Source of the DNA: Gloeocapsopsis crepidinum LEGE 06123
Lineage (GTDB): Bacteria > Cyanobacteriota > Cyanobacteriia > Cyanobacteriales > Chroococcidiopsidaceae
Length of the DNA stretch: 64,000 nt
NCBI RefSeq assembly: GCF_015207655.1
Contig: NZ_JADEWN010000007.1
Span: 1 to 64,000 of the forward strand
Reading direction: 5' to 3'
This document shows positions 17,534-26,414 of the stretch, one piece after another. Position 1 is the stretch's first letter. Every line of letters starts with the position of its first letter. The notes beneath the pieces were generated by a model that was not told the DNA's origin, ran no database searches, and saw only the letters and a list, made by a program, of their open reading frames with translations. The position numbers and the translations under genes were made by a program.

Positions 17534-19174
17534 TTACTGAGATGGTGCAACAACGGGTAACAAAACTTGCGAAGGGCGATCGCCTCCACAATGAAGTGTT
17601 AAAGTAACAATCTGTGAATCCATCAAGCGCGTACTAGCCATAGGTGAACCTGTCCCAGGATTAATGGGATACGCTGGAAAACACGCTGCACTCAAACTTA
17701 GGCGCAGGGCATTACCTTTAGCGATTCTGACGCACGTTGGTTGTAAGACGACTCGTAAAGGCGATCGCATATCGTTTACGTGTAAATAACCTTGCGTTAA
17801 GTTATAGACTTTACCATCAGTACAAACTTCAGAAAGTACTGCACATAAGTCATGGTGGGGAGTATCAGCATCACACCATACTTCTACTGCAACATCACCC
17901 GCAAAATGCAGATCAGATTCTAATGGTGCTGTTGTATAAGTTAAAACATCAGAGCGCCGATCTATATGCGATCGCTCAAATGAGCCTGCGGGTAATGCAG
18001 CATGACCTCCAAGTGATGGAACTGGTCGCCAGGGGTCGTGAACTATAACATCGGACGGACACAATTGTGCATAAATCGTGGTTAGCTTGCCTTCATCTTC
18101 GCGGACACTTGCTAGTCCACTACTTGACAAATAATACAACTTATGGTGTTCTTTGTGCCAGTCGTTAAACTTACGCCATTGGTTACTGCCCATTTCAAAT
18201 AAACACACTGGCGGTTCTTGCGACAATCCTCGGTCAATTCCTTTAAGGAACTGATCGAACCACTTTACTTGCAAGCGATCGACAGGATTCAAAGCTTCGA
18301 TGCCAAAATCAACATCGCCTACCTTGCGACTCCAAGGCAAGTGTGCCCAAGGTCCTACAAGTAACTGTTGACGATACGCACTACGAGCAGCAAAATCTTT
18401 GTACAGGTGGAGTGTACCGCGCATATAAGTATCAAACCAGCCGCCGATATGGAACATTGGTAAATCGACGTTTTGCAAGTACTTCTTGGGTGAAATTTCT
18501 TCCCAGTAGCTATCAGGTTGCGAATGTTCCAGCCACTCATGGTAAAAGGCATTCGGTGCAAGTTTGCGCAAGCATTCATTGAGGCTGGGAACAGGATCGT
18601 ATAGTGGTATATTCTGAGCCGCTGCATAAAGCGTATGATGGGCAGCAGCATCGCCTTGTAATCGTGCAGTTTCCGCTGCTAATTGAATCGCCCAACCCAG
18701 ATTCGTCTGCAAACAAAACGCGCCACCCTCATACACCCAGTCGCTATACAAATCATAAGCAATCATCGCTGGACAAATCGTTTTTAACGCTGGGGGTTTT
18801 GCTACTGCGGCGTATAACTGCGTCATTCCCTGGTAGGAAAAGCCATACATTCCTACTTTGCCATTGCTACCAGGTAAATCGGCTGCCCAGTTTACGGCGT
18901 CTTCACCGTCTTCAATTTCGTTAACAAATAACTTGAATTCGCCTTGTGATGTACCCCTTCCCCGTACGTCTTGAATCACCACAATATAGCCATGAGCAGC
19001 ATACCAGCTAGGATGTGCGTAAACTACTGTAGATGCGATCGCCCTCCCATACGGCTGTCGCATCAATAATACTGGAAATTCCCCTTCAGCATCAGGGCGA
19101 TAAATATCTGCATCTAACCGCACTCCATCACGAGTTAGCATTGATGCACTTTCTTTGGGATGCACCGTTAACAT
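17534..19174 (-). CDS. CocE/NonD family serine hydrolase
   Basis: A 546-residue alpha/beta hydrolase. MYGFSYQGMTQ carries the nucleophile Ser113 in a GxSYxG motif, and DVRGRGTSQGEF (69-80) is the family's oxyanion/early-strand signature. The C-terminal third is the jelly-roll domain typical of X-Pro dipeptidyl-peptidase and cocaine-esterase proteins. Members cleave esters, amides or glutaryl-type side chains. Its first seven bases overlap the end of the upstream cupin gene, so translation is probably coupled in an operon with the cupin and cysteine hydrolase. No signal peptide is seen. The family is clear; the substrate is not. Confidence 0.9.
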   Translation of the reverse strand: MLTVHPKESASMLTRDGVRLDADIYRPDAEGEFPVLLMRQPYGRAIASTVVYAHPSWYAAHGYIVVIQDVRGRGTSQGEFKLFVNEIEDGEDAVNWAADLPGSNGKVGMYGFSYQGMTQLYAAVAKPPALKTICPAMIAYDLYSDWVYEGGAFCLQTNLGWAIQLAAETARLQGDAAAHHTLYAAAQNIPLYDPVPSLNECLRKLAPNAFYHEWLEHSQPDSYWEEISPKKYLQNVDLPMFHIGGWFDTYMRGTLHLYKDFAARSAYRQQLLVGPWAHLPWSRKVGDVDFGIEALNPVDRLQVKWFDQFLKGIDRGLSQEPPVCLFEMGSNQWRKFNDWHKEHHKLYYLSSSGLASVREDEGKLTTIYAQLCPSDVIVHDPWRPVPSLGGHAALPAGSFERSHIDRRSDVLTYTTAPLESDLHFAGDVAVEVWCDADTPHHDLCAVLSEVCTDGKVYNLTQGYLHVNDMRSPLRVVLQPTCVRIAKGNALRLSLSAACFPAYPINPGTGSPMASTRLMDSQIVTLTLHCGGDRPSQVLLPVVAPSQ

Positions 19175-19623
19175 AATACTGGTGCAGGTAAGCGACGCAA
19201 AACAGCTAAATCCTCCTCATCTAATTCTACTGGCGTACCACTGCGAATTAACTCTGCAAAGTCTTCATTCGGTACCATGATACATAATGCATACAGCCGA
19301 GTCGAACCTGTATTTTCAATCATGTGTGTCCCTGTAGGAGGAACTAACAAGCTATCTCCTGCTTGAATTGATACCGTTTTGCCATCACAAATAGCACATC
19401 CTTCTCCGGATAAAATGAAAAACATTTCGACTGCCATTTGATGGCGATTTGGTGGCGTTTTGCCGCCAACGTCAAAAATCTCTACACAAATTGTTAGCGA
19501 GATATTTGCAGTAGCAGTATCAAAGACAATTGCTAATTTATTCGTGTCACCAGGACTAATCTTAAAAGCTTGATAGTCTTGAGGCGACTTGGCAACGGGG
19601 ATCATACAGCGAGTTGTGTCCAT
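19168..19623 (-). CDS. cupin domain protein
   Basis: A 151-residue single-domain cupin. Motif 1 is NRHQMAVEMFFILSGEG and motif 2 is AGDSLLVPPTGTHMIENTG; His and Glu positions suited to a metal site are present. Cupins of this kind act as small dioxygenases, isomerases or ligand sensors. It is the middle gene of a tight minus-strand trio: three bases separate it from the cysteine hydrolase upstream and seven bases overlap the CocE hydrolase downstream. The enzyme activity is unknown; a role in the same catabolic route is inferred from the spacing. Confidence 0.88.
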   Translation of the reverse strand: MDTTRCMIPVAKSPQDYQAFKISPGDTNKLAIVFDTATANISLTICVEIFDVGGKTPPNRHQMAVEMFFILSGEGCAICDGKTVSIQAGDSLLVPPTGTHMIENTGSTRLYALCIMVPNEDFAELIRSGTPVELDEEDLAVLRRLPAPVLC

Positions 19624-19626
19624 ATG

Positions 19627-20403
19627 CTAATTGCTAGTTGCTAGCGCATTAAGGATTGCTTCAGAATCAGTAACAAAACCAAAACACTGCTTTACGTTAT
19701 AAATTGTTGCTTGCCAGCAGTATTCTGGAGAAGTTGTTGCGGTACAGTCTTTTACTAATACACAGTCATATCCTAAAAAATTGGCATCTTGCAAGGTTAC
19801 TAAAACACATTGATCGGCGTTTACTCCTGCAAATAGCAGTGTAGTTTTGCCCAAGTTACGCAGGATGCTATCAAGCGGTGTATCCCAAAACCCACTCATC
19901 CGATATTTATCAACACGAATGTCTTGTGGTAACTGTTTGAGTTCGTCTACAACAGCCGCCGACCAACTTCCTGCCATTAATACTCTAGCGCTATTACTCG
20001 GTAAAGGATCGCCTAGCCCAATACCATCACCTGTGGGATTGTAGACGTGTCGCACACTTGCACTGATATTGAGTAAGTCAGGACGATTTCCCCAATTTAT
20101 CCAAAGCACTGGTACACCGCTGTGACGCAATACTGGAAGGAGTGTGTTAATCGGATCGATGGGCTTTCGGGCAGGAGTAACATCGACACCAATGTGTGCT
20201 AGCCAACCGTCAGGATGACAAAAGTCATTCTGCATATCAATAACTAAAATCGCAGTCTTAGCTAAGTCGATGTTTAGGATTTTGGTTTCGGTTTTAAGAG
20301 TGATAATTTTGGGTGCTGATGGCGGACGGGTAATATCGGCGATTGCTTCATTTACTGCCCAAGCATTTGGCGGAATTCCTAAGGTTCTTAAAGGTTGATT
20401 CAT
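19627..20403 (-). CDS. isochorismatase-like cysteine hydrolase
   Basis: A 258-residue amidohydrolase of the isochorismatase superfamily. The catalytic triad is visible as Asp56 (VIDMQNDFC), Lys166 (DKYRMSGFWDT) and Cys199 (GVNADQCV), which places it with amide-cleaving members such as biuret hydrolase, ureidoacrylate or N-carbamoyl amidases rather than with isochorismatase itself. It is the first gene of the minus-strand trio. A TrzA-type amidohydrolase lies divergently on the other side, which suggests breakdown of a cyclic or carbamoylated nitrogen compound. Confidence 0.9.
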   Translation of the reverse strand: MNQPLRTLGIPPNAWAVNEAIADITRPPSAPKIITLKTETKILNIDLAKTAILVIDMQNDFCHPDGWLAHIGVDVTPARKPIDPINTLLPVLRHSGVPVLWINWGNRPDLLNISASVRHVYNPTGDGIGLGDPLPSNSARVLMAGSWSAAVVDELKQLPQDIRVDKYRMSGFWDTPLDSILRNLGKTTLLFAGVNADQCVLVTLQDANFLGYDCVLVKDCTATTSPEYCWQATIYNVKQCFGFVTDSEAILNALATSN

Positions 20404-20515
20404 AAATTTAAACTTTCGTTTTTTTCTATTGTCTTAAGTTAATTTGAGTTAAGTTTAAGTATTAATTTTTACGGTTATATAGATGGAGAAAATGATATTT
20501 TGATTGAACCACATT

Positions 20516-20547
20516 GGCGTAGCCTTCCCGCAGGGTAGGACACAAAG
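20516..20547 (+). repeat. short dispersed intergenic repeat, second copy
   Basis: GGCGTAGCCTTCCCGCAGGG followed by TAGGACACAAAG matches the core of the block at 16826-16906. It lies in the divergent spacer between the cysteine hydrolase and amidohydrolase genes, a region of about 255 bases with no other recognisable element. Confidence 0.5.
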
Positions 20548-20658
20548 AATGCAAAGGAAGAGATAAATTTAGAGGAGAGTTTGAGAAGAATTTATTTAAC
20601 AAAATACTTTAAAATTAAGTGTTAAGCAATATATAAATATTTGATCAAGGTTAATTCT

Positions 20659-22077
20659 GTGAGTTTTACGATTAAAAATGTTTTAGTTCCTGTTGATGGC
20701 GATTATGACACCGTAGATGTACAAATAGAGAGCGATCGCATTGCCAAAATTGCGCCTGATTTAGATGTTGTCGGTATAGTTGTTGATGGTAACAATAAAT
20801 TACTACTACCTGGTTTCGTAAATGCTCACACCCATTCTTCGGAAATGTGGCAGCGAGGTTTGATTCCGCCTGTACCATTAGAATTGTGGATTGCAGAACT
20901 TTATGATTTCGCACCTCTCGATCCTGAACAAGTTTACTTAAGTGCACTGGGAACCGCAGTAGAAACAATGCTATCGGGTGGAACGAGTGTTGTCGATCAC
21001 TTAGTCCTGATTCCTGGAAAAGAAATTGACACGATTGCTGCTGCGGTTAAAGCTTACCAAGAAATTGGAATTAGGGCATTTATTGGACCGTTAATTCAAG
21101 ATGAGGCTTTAGCAAGTGGAATTCCTAATGGGGAATTGCAGCGCGAGGATACACCCTATTTTCGTTCGACTGAAGCAACGCTGGAATTGATGCAAGAAGC
21201 TGTAAGGCAGTTTCATCGTCCTGAGGCGGGCGTGCATATTTTAGTTGCACCGACAGGAATTCAACTGTGTTCGGATGCACTGTTTGCTGGATGTATTGAA
21301 TTAAGCGATCGCCATAATCTTTGTCGTCACGCTCATTTGTTGGAGACAAAAGCACAAAAGCAGCTAGCACAACAAAAGTATGGTTGTAGTGCAGTAGAAC
21401 ATCTAAAGCGCATTGGGTACTTGAGCGATCGCACCTCGTTAGCGCATTGCGTCTGGTTAAGTGATGCAGATATCGCAATCTTGGCGGCAACGCAATCTAC
21501 CGTCGTTCACAATCCTTTGAGTAACTTGCGTTTAGGGAGTGGAATTGCGCCAATTTTGAAATACCGGCAAGCAGGAGTTAATGTCAGTTTTGGTTGTGAT
21601 GGTTCTGCAAGTAATGACTCGCAAGATCTCCTTGAAGCAATTAAAATTGGCTCGATGCTGCATAATATCACTGACTTCGACTACCGGCACTGGATTACTC
21701 CACGTCAAGCTGTAGAAATGGCTGCATTCGGTGGTGCTAAAGGATTAAATATGACTGAGGAATTGGGTTCTTTAACTGAAGGGAAAAAAGCGGACTTAGT
21801 ATTGTATGACCTCACCAGCTTATCGCTGCTACCACGTACTGATCCCATCGGTTTACTTATCCTCGGTCGCCCCACCCAAGCTGTTAACAGCGTTTGGGTA
21901 AATGGCAAGCAAATGGTTGCTGATGGCGAAGTCGCAACAATCAATGTCGATGAATTGCGACAAAATTTATTTGAACGGAGTCGGTGGGATTTCAATCGTC
22001 AATCGAAAACTGTAGGTGAAATTGAAGCACACTACCGCGAAGTTATGGGCTTAGGATTAGCTAAAGAGTATTCATAA
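20659..22077 (+). CDS. amidohydrolase, TrzA/AtzA/SAH-deaminase type
   Basis: A 472-residue member of the amidohydrolase superfamily. Metal ligands are visible: FVNAHTHSSEMW (His57, His59), CRHAHLLETKAQ, SLAHCVWL and the late Asp in FGCDGSASND. This group hydrolyses ring C-N bonds, for example s-triazine dechlorination or deamination and guanine or S-adenosylhomocysteine deamination. I prefer the GTG at 20659, preceded by AAGG with eight bases between, to a TTG at 20641. It is transcribed away from the cysteine hydrolase/cupin/CocE trio, and both sides may answer to one regulator. The natural substrate is unknown. Confidence 0.88.
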   Translation: MSFTIKNVLVPVDGDYDTVDVQIESDRIAKIAPDLDVVGIVVDGNNKLLLPGFVNAHTHSSEMWQRGLIPPVPLELWIAELYDFAPLDPEQVYLSALGTAVETMLSGGTSVVDHLVLIPGKEIDTIAAAVKAYQEIGIRAFIGPLIQDEALASGIPNGELQREDTPYFRSTEATLELMQEAVRQFHRPEAGVHILVAPTGIQLCSDALFAGCIELSDRHNLCRHAHLLETKAQKQLAQQKYGCSAVEHLKRIGYLSDRTSLAHCVWLSDADIAILAATQSTVVHNPLSNLRLGSGIAPILKYRQAGVNVSFGCDGSASNDSQDLLEAIKIGSMLHNITDFDYRHWITPRQAVEMAAFGGAKGLNMTEELGSLTEGKKADLVLYDLTSLSLLPRTDPIGLLILGRPTQAVNSVWVNGKQMVADGEVATINVDELRQNLFERSRWDFNRQSKTVGEIEAHYREVMGLGLAKEYS

Positions 22078-22196
22078 CCTTCTCGCTTCGTCTTGATGGC
22101 TCATACTTTACACTTAGCACTAGCCTATATTGACTATCCTGTGTAAGTGCTGGTTATACATACAAAAACCCATGATTGCTAGGTTACAGAGTTGCT

Positions 22197-22742
22197 ATGA
22201 AAAAAGTAGCAGTATTTGGCAACGCTGGAGGTGGTAAATCAACTCTCAGCAAGAGATTATCAGAAATGACGGGTTTGCCACTTTACGTCTTGGACAAGAT
22301 TCAATATCCATCAGGAGACACAGAGGTTTCCGAGGAAGAATATCAGCACATCCATGAGAAAATTTTGGCGACTGACCGATGGATTGTTGACGGGTTTGGT
22401 TGCATGGAAACCCTCTGGCTACGACTAAAGGAGGCGGATAGTCTGATTTTTGTCGATTTACCACTATATGTGCATTTTTGGTGGGTGACTAAACGCCTGA
22501 TCGTAGGTTTCTTTAAACCACCAGAAGGTTGGCCTCAAAAGAGTCCCGTATTGAAAAGTTCACTTCGTAGTTACCGCGTGCTTTGGTTATGTCACAAATA
22601 TTTGACCCCAAAATATCGCGAGTATATCCAGCAGGTTCAAAGCAGCAAAAGTGTTTATCACATTCGCTCAACTGAACAGATCGCGCAGTTTTTTGAATCA
22701 ATTGGCAATAAAACTAACTTTAAAGATCGTGCATCAACCTAA
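22197..22742 (+). CDS. P-loop kinase-like protein (adenylate-kinase/topology-modulation type)
   Basis: A 181-residue protein with Walker A GNAGGGKST at 8-16, VLDKIQYPSGD as the acceptor-side segment and SLIFVDLPLYVHFWWVTKR as the Walker B-like strand. It matches the group usually labelled DNA topology modulation protein (FlaR) or adenylate-kinase-related. These are small nucleotide or small-molecule kinases whose true function is poorly known. The ATG at 22197 is chosen because the P-loop then starts at residue 8; a TTG at 22176 would add seven unrelated residues. No neighbour points to a pathway. Confidence 0.82.
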   Translation: MKKVAVFGNAGGGKSTLSKRLSEMTGLPLYVLDKIQYPSGDTEVSEEEYQHIHEKILATDRWIVDGFGCMETLWLRLKEADSLIFVDLPLYVHFWWVTKRLIVGFFKPPEGWPQKSPVLKSSLRSYRVLWLCHKYLTPKYREYIQQVQSSKSVYHIRSTEQIAQFFESIGNKTNFKDRAST

Positions 22743-22959
22743 CAGTTGCGCTAATAGAGGTAAGGATTTTGTACGACGCTACTCGCCTTTGAGATATAGT
22801 CACATTAGCACCTGACGGATGAGATCGCGATCCTTCGATCGAGTACGTCCTAAGTACTTGCGAAGCTGCTTCAGAGGTCAGAACCTCATAATCTATGGTC
22901 TTTAGTTTATAGATGTGGCACTATAAACCAGTAGATTGTCTAGACGAGAGCTATTCATA

Positions 22960-24267
22960 GTGCCGAGACGCCCTCGTGTTGTCGTTGTTGGTTCTGGTTT
23001 TGGTGGGTTGAAAGCAACCCAATCGCTAGCGCGTGCCCAAATCAATGTGTTACTCATTGACCGCAACAACTACCATACATTTATTCCTCTGCTGTATCAG
23101 GTAGCAGTCGCAGAACTTCAACCCGAACAAATTGCTTATCCTGTGCGTGGTATTCTCCAGCGATTACCTTTTGCTAATTTTTTAATGGCAGAAGTCACAC
23201 AAATTGATTTTGCTAATCGGGTTGTTGTTACTGATGGTTTAACAATTCCGTACGATTTTTTGGTTTTATCTACTGGTAGCGAATCTCAGTTTTTAGGAGT
23301 ACCAGGGGCTGATAAATACGCTTTACCAATGAAAACGCTGCCAGAAGCCGTGTATTTGCGCAATCATCTGCTGTCTTGTTTTGAACAAGCTGTGCGCGAA
23401 CCCGATCCAGAATTGCGACAGCTACTTCTAACGTTTGCTATTGTCGGTGGTGGACCAACGGGCGTAGAATTAGCAGGAGCTTTAGTAGAACTGATTCACG
23501 GTCGATTAATCAAAGATTTTCCTACGCTAGAGATGGAGCAAGTGCAGGTTATTTTACTGCAATCAAGCGATCGCCTGCTCGCGGATCTCCCACTACGTTT
23601 ATCAGACTACACTTACAAGCAGTTACAACGATCTGGAGTAAAAGTCTATCTTCAAACCAAGGTCAGTAAAGTTACGTCAAATGCAGTTTATCTTGAAGAT
23701 GGTACGATAATTTTCTCGAAAACGATTATTTGGACAGCAGGCGTACAAGCCACTTCACCCACGCCGACAGCAGAACTATTTCCAGCAGCTAAAGGACAAG
23801 TTGCGGTTTTACCAACGTTACAGCTACCAGACTATCCCCAAGTATATGTCGTCGGCGATTCAGCTTATATTGAGCAAGACGGAGAACCACTACCGTTAGT
23901 CGCTCCTGTGGCTTTACAACAAGGTACCGCAGCCGCACAAAATATTGTGCGTCAAATTAAAGGTAAGAACCCAAAACCATTTCGCTATGTAGATAAAGGT
24001 AGAGCGGCGATTATTAAACGCAATGCGGGTGTTGCCCAAACTAGTAAATTTACTTTTACAGGTTTTCCTGCATGGTTATTATGGTTAGGGATTCACTTAT
24101 ATTATCTTCCTGGTGGACGAAATCGTTTGATTGTTCTGTTGGATTGGCTACGCGATTATTTCTTTGGCGATCGCTCGATTCGTCTGATTTTTCCTCTCAG
24201 TCGTCGGCTAATATTTGAAGAAAATCCGCCAAAATCTTCTACAGATTGGCATAATCAAGATCGTTAA
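22960..24267 (+). CDS. ndh: type II NADH dehydrogenase
   Basis: A 435-residue FAD flavoprotein. The first dinucleotide fold is RVVVVGSGFGGLKA (Gly11, Gly13, Gly16). AIVGGGPTGVELAGAL is the NAD(P)H fold, and YVVGDSAYIEQDGEPL followed by APVALQQGTAAAQNI is the second FAD signature. The C-terminal LLWLGIHLYYLPGGRNRL and FFGDRSIRL match the membrane-attaching helix of NDH-2 enzymes, which pass electrons from NADH to quinone without pumping protons. The GTG at 22960 is preferred to a TTG at 22936, because homologues begin just before the Rossmann strand. A DoxX-type protein follows after 30 bases. Confidence 0.92.
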   Translation: MPRRPRVVVVGSGFGGLKATQSLARAQINVLLIDRNNYHTFIPLLYQVAVAELQPEQIAYPVRGILQRLPFANFLMAEVTQIDFANRVVVTDGLTIPYDFLVLSTGSESQFLGVPGADKYALPMKTLPEAVYLRNHLLSCFEQAVREPDPELRQLLLTFAIVGGGPTGVELAGALVELIHGRLIKDFPTLEMEQVQVILLQSSDRLLADLPLRLSDYTYKQLQRSGVKVYLQTKVSKVTSNAVYLEDGTIIFSKTIIWTAGVQATSPTPTAELFPAAKGQVAVLPTLQLPDYPQVYVVGDSAYIEQDGEPLPLVAPVALQQGTAAAQNIVRQIKGKNPKPFRYVDKGRAAIIKRNAGVAQTSKFTFTGFPAWLLWLGIHLYYLPGGRNRLIVLLDWLRDYFFGDRSIRLIFPLSRRLIFEENPPKSSTDWHNQDR

Positions 24268-24297
24268 GCACTCTGGCACTACTATAGGTAATTTATA

Positions 24298-24687
24298 ATG
24301 AACTATATTCCTCTTGCCGCTCGTATCTTTCTTTCTGTTATCTTTTTACGTTCTGGTTTCAATAAAATTTTTGACTTTGCTGGTACGCAAGGATTTATGG
24401 CTAGCGCTGGAATTCCTGCAGGGCTAACCGGAATTTTGTTGGTAGGTTCGATTATTTTAGAATTACTGGGAGCGTTATCGGTAATTCTAGGTTACAAGGC
24501 ACGTTGGGGTGCGATCGCCCTCATTGTTTTTCTAGTTCCTACCACGCTGCTTTTTCACACTAATTTTGCTGAAGATATGCAAATCACTCAATTTCTCAAA
24601 AATTTAGGATTGATCGGCGGATTATTAATGGTAGTTTACTTTGGTTCTGGTCCTATTAGTGTGGATGGACGTAAAGATCTAGCTTAG
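24298..24687 (+). CDS. DoxX family membrane protein
   Basis: A 129-residue protein of four hydrophobic helices with the family stretches ARIFLSVIFLRSGFNKIFDF and GILLVGSIILELLGALSVIL and a C-terminal LGLIGGLLMVVYFGSG. DoxX proteins associate with quinone-linked oxidoreductases in some organisms. It lies 30 bases downstream of the type II NADH dehydrogenase on the same strand, so a shared membrane redox role is a reasonable inference. Confidence 0.9.
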   Translation: MNYIPLAARIFLSVIFLRSGFNKIFDFAGTQGFMASAGIPAGLTGILLVGSIILELLGALSVILGYKARWGAIALIVFLVPTTLLFHTNFAEDMQITQFLKNLGLIGGLLMVVYFGSGPISVDGRKDLA

Positions 24688-24807
24688 TTCAACACCAAAT
24701 TAGCTCCAACCACAGTCCCACAAACAAAAATATAAAAGTGGGTAATTAGCTAAGAGCTAACAGCTAACAGCTAATAGCTCTACTTAAGCTGTGACTAAGT
24801 CAGCAAG

Positions 24808-25401
24808 CTACAGCAACCAAGTATTGCGTGCGAAATCAACAGACTGTCCTTCCGAATCTACTTGATCTTGTTGAGGAAATACAACTGTCTGTCGTGCTGA
24901 TTTGTATTTCTGCTGTGATGTTGGTTCTTTCTTCTGTAGCGGTGCAGGTTCTGGTTTCAAAGAATTCATTTGCTCAATCAACTTTGAGTTAGCTTCTGCA
25001 AGTTGTAGAATCGTAGTCTTGGCTTGCTCTAGCTCATCATTAACCGCATCAAAATTCGCGACATCTTGACGAAGTTGTTTGACTAATGCTTTTTCGTCCT
25101 CTATTTCTACCAGTAGTTCGGCAATACGATGCTCTAGAGAGTGTTCTTTCTCTTGTGCTTGCTTTAAAGCTGCCCGTAATTCAGTAACAATACCTTCTGA
25201 GTCTGATGCAGTTTGACTGGTTTGTCGAGTTCGACTTGTATTTCGCGCTCTTGCAGTTGTTCTTGTTGGTTTTACCACTTCTGTTTTTTCCTCGTTGCTT
25301 AACTCCTCATTATTTGTAGCATCTGGCTCAGATGAACTTTGCTCAGTTGTCAACTTTTCTCCCTCTTCGTTTAACAAATCTGCAATTCGTTTTCTAACCA
25401 T
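24808..25401 (-). CDS. mcdB: coiled-coil ParA partner, probable carboxysome-positioning protein McdB
   Basis: A 197-residue protein in three parts: a charged N-terminus (MVRKRIADLLNEEGEK, then Glu/Thr/Arg-rich and disordered), a long Gln/Glu/Leu-rich coiled coil at about 80-160, and a tail ending DFARNTWLL with a Trp three residues from the end. Charged start, Gln-rich coil and C-terminal Trp are the published features of McdB, the adaptor that links carboxysomes to McdA. The ATG at 25401 overlaps the last base of the ATPase stop codon (TAATG) and has GGAGG five bases before it; a TTG at 25413 would use up that ribosome site. The McdB identity is inferred from features, not alignment. Confidence 0.7.
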   Translation of the reverse strand: MVRKRIADLLNEEGEKLTTEQSSSEPDATNNEELSNEEKTEVVKPTRTTARARNTSRTRQTSQTASDSEGIVTELRAALKQAQEKEHSLEHRIAELLVEIEDEKALVKQLRQDVANFDAVNDELEQAKTTILQLAEANSKLIEQMNSLKPEPAPLQKKEPTSQQKYKSARQTVVFPQQDQVDSEGQSVDFARNTWLL

Positions 25402-26030
25402 TATTGCCTCCAATCGCGCTGTATTTCTTCTGCTACTCGGCGGTAATCTGCTGCTGCTTCGCGAGCGTTTTTTCCTTTTAACTGAGTAATTGGTACTCCT
25501 TCAAGGGCGGCTCTTTCATGCGCTTTGTAAATTCGGATAAATGTTTTACAAACCGGAATACCTAATTTTGTAAGTGTATTTTGTGCTTCTAAAGCCTCTC
25601 CTGTACTTCTAACATCAACTTTAGTTAACAACACGCGATGAGGAATTTCTGCAGGCTTTACCGATGCTTTCACGACTTCAATCAATGCAGATAAATCCAT
25701 CGGAGCGCAAGGTGTTGGCAAGACCATATAATCCGCGATCGCAATGACTGCTTTTAATGCTTCCGAGCGTAGTGCTGGCGCTGTGTCTACTATGACAAAA
25801 TCATACCCTTCAACTTTTCGCAAACGCTTCAGTAGCGTAGGGTCTGTTTCTTGAGCAACATCAAAGGGCATCTTACCGCGTGTCGCCCACCAAGAACAAC
25901 TCCCTTGACTATCTGCATCTACAGTTAAAACTTCGTATCGCTCGGAAAAAATAGCAGATAACCCCATTGCTGTTGTTGTTTTTCCTACTCCACCTTTTCC
26001 ATTTGATACAACGATGATCTTCGCGGGCAT
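25401..26030 (-). CDS. mcdA: ParA-type ATPase, probable carboxysome-positioning protein McdA
   Basis: A 209-residue ParA/MinD-family ATPase. The deviant Walker A, SNGKGGVGKTT, keeps both lysines. LTVDADSQGS is the switch I region and DFVIVDTAPA the Walker B. Small ParA proteins form gradients on the nucleoid to space cargo; in cyanobacteria McdA does this for carboxysomes with McdB. No plasmid partition features such as parB or origin repeats are nearby, and the only partner gene overlaps its stop codon and has McdB-like features. An orphan chromosomal ParA for another cargo remains possible. Confidence 0.75.
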   Translation of the reverse strand: MPAKIIVVSNGKGGVGKTTTAMGLSAIFSERYEVLTVDADSQGSCSWWATRGKMPFDVAQETDPTLLKRLRKVEGYDFVIVDTAPALRSEALKAVIAIADYMVLPTPCAPMDLSALIEVVKASVKPAEIPHRVLLTKVDVRSTGEALEAQNTLTKLGIPVCKTFIRIYKAHERAALEGVPITQLKGKNAREAAADYRRVAEEIQRDWRQ

Positions 26031-26414
26031 GACATTAATAAAATAGGGGTTTGAATAAAATTTTACTTAAGGCTACGTGCATCTAGTATTTTTGGATATC
26101 AGCAGCATTATTAATCCTTTATCAAAGTCATAGTTTTTAATTATTTCCCTATTTTTACTAACATAGCTTTCTTATAGTTCCACAATACATCAATTTTTTA
26201 GTTTACAGGTCGTTGCAGTCTTCACCAAGATCAAATCTGCTACCTCTTCATGACTGGCTATTTCTAATGAATTTGGTAAATTTTACGGGAGAATTAACTG
26301 CATTTTGTCAATATTTATGTCATAAAAAGTTAGTATTCTTTGTGGAAAAGTTGCAGTGTCTTCTGATAGTTAGTCAACTAAAATAATGCAAACAGTTTGA
26401 AGAGGGCGATAGTC
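26031..26414. other. spacer between glutaminase 3' end and the ParA gene
   Basis: About 380 A+T-rich bases containing the upstream region of the ParA/coiled-coil operon. I see no further gene, hairpin terminator or clear promoter in it. Confidence 0.4.

Noticed and set aside
24725-24785. Tandem AGCTAACAGCTAACAGCTAA stretch after the DoxX gene
   Set aside because: A short low-complexity tract of a kind common in cyanobacterial spacers; too short to call a functional array.
25401-26030. Plasmid partition system
   Set aside because: Only a ParA-type gene and its coiled-coil partner are present, with no parS-like iterons, replication gene or ParB; surrounding genes are chromosomal.
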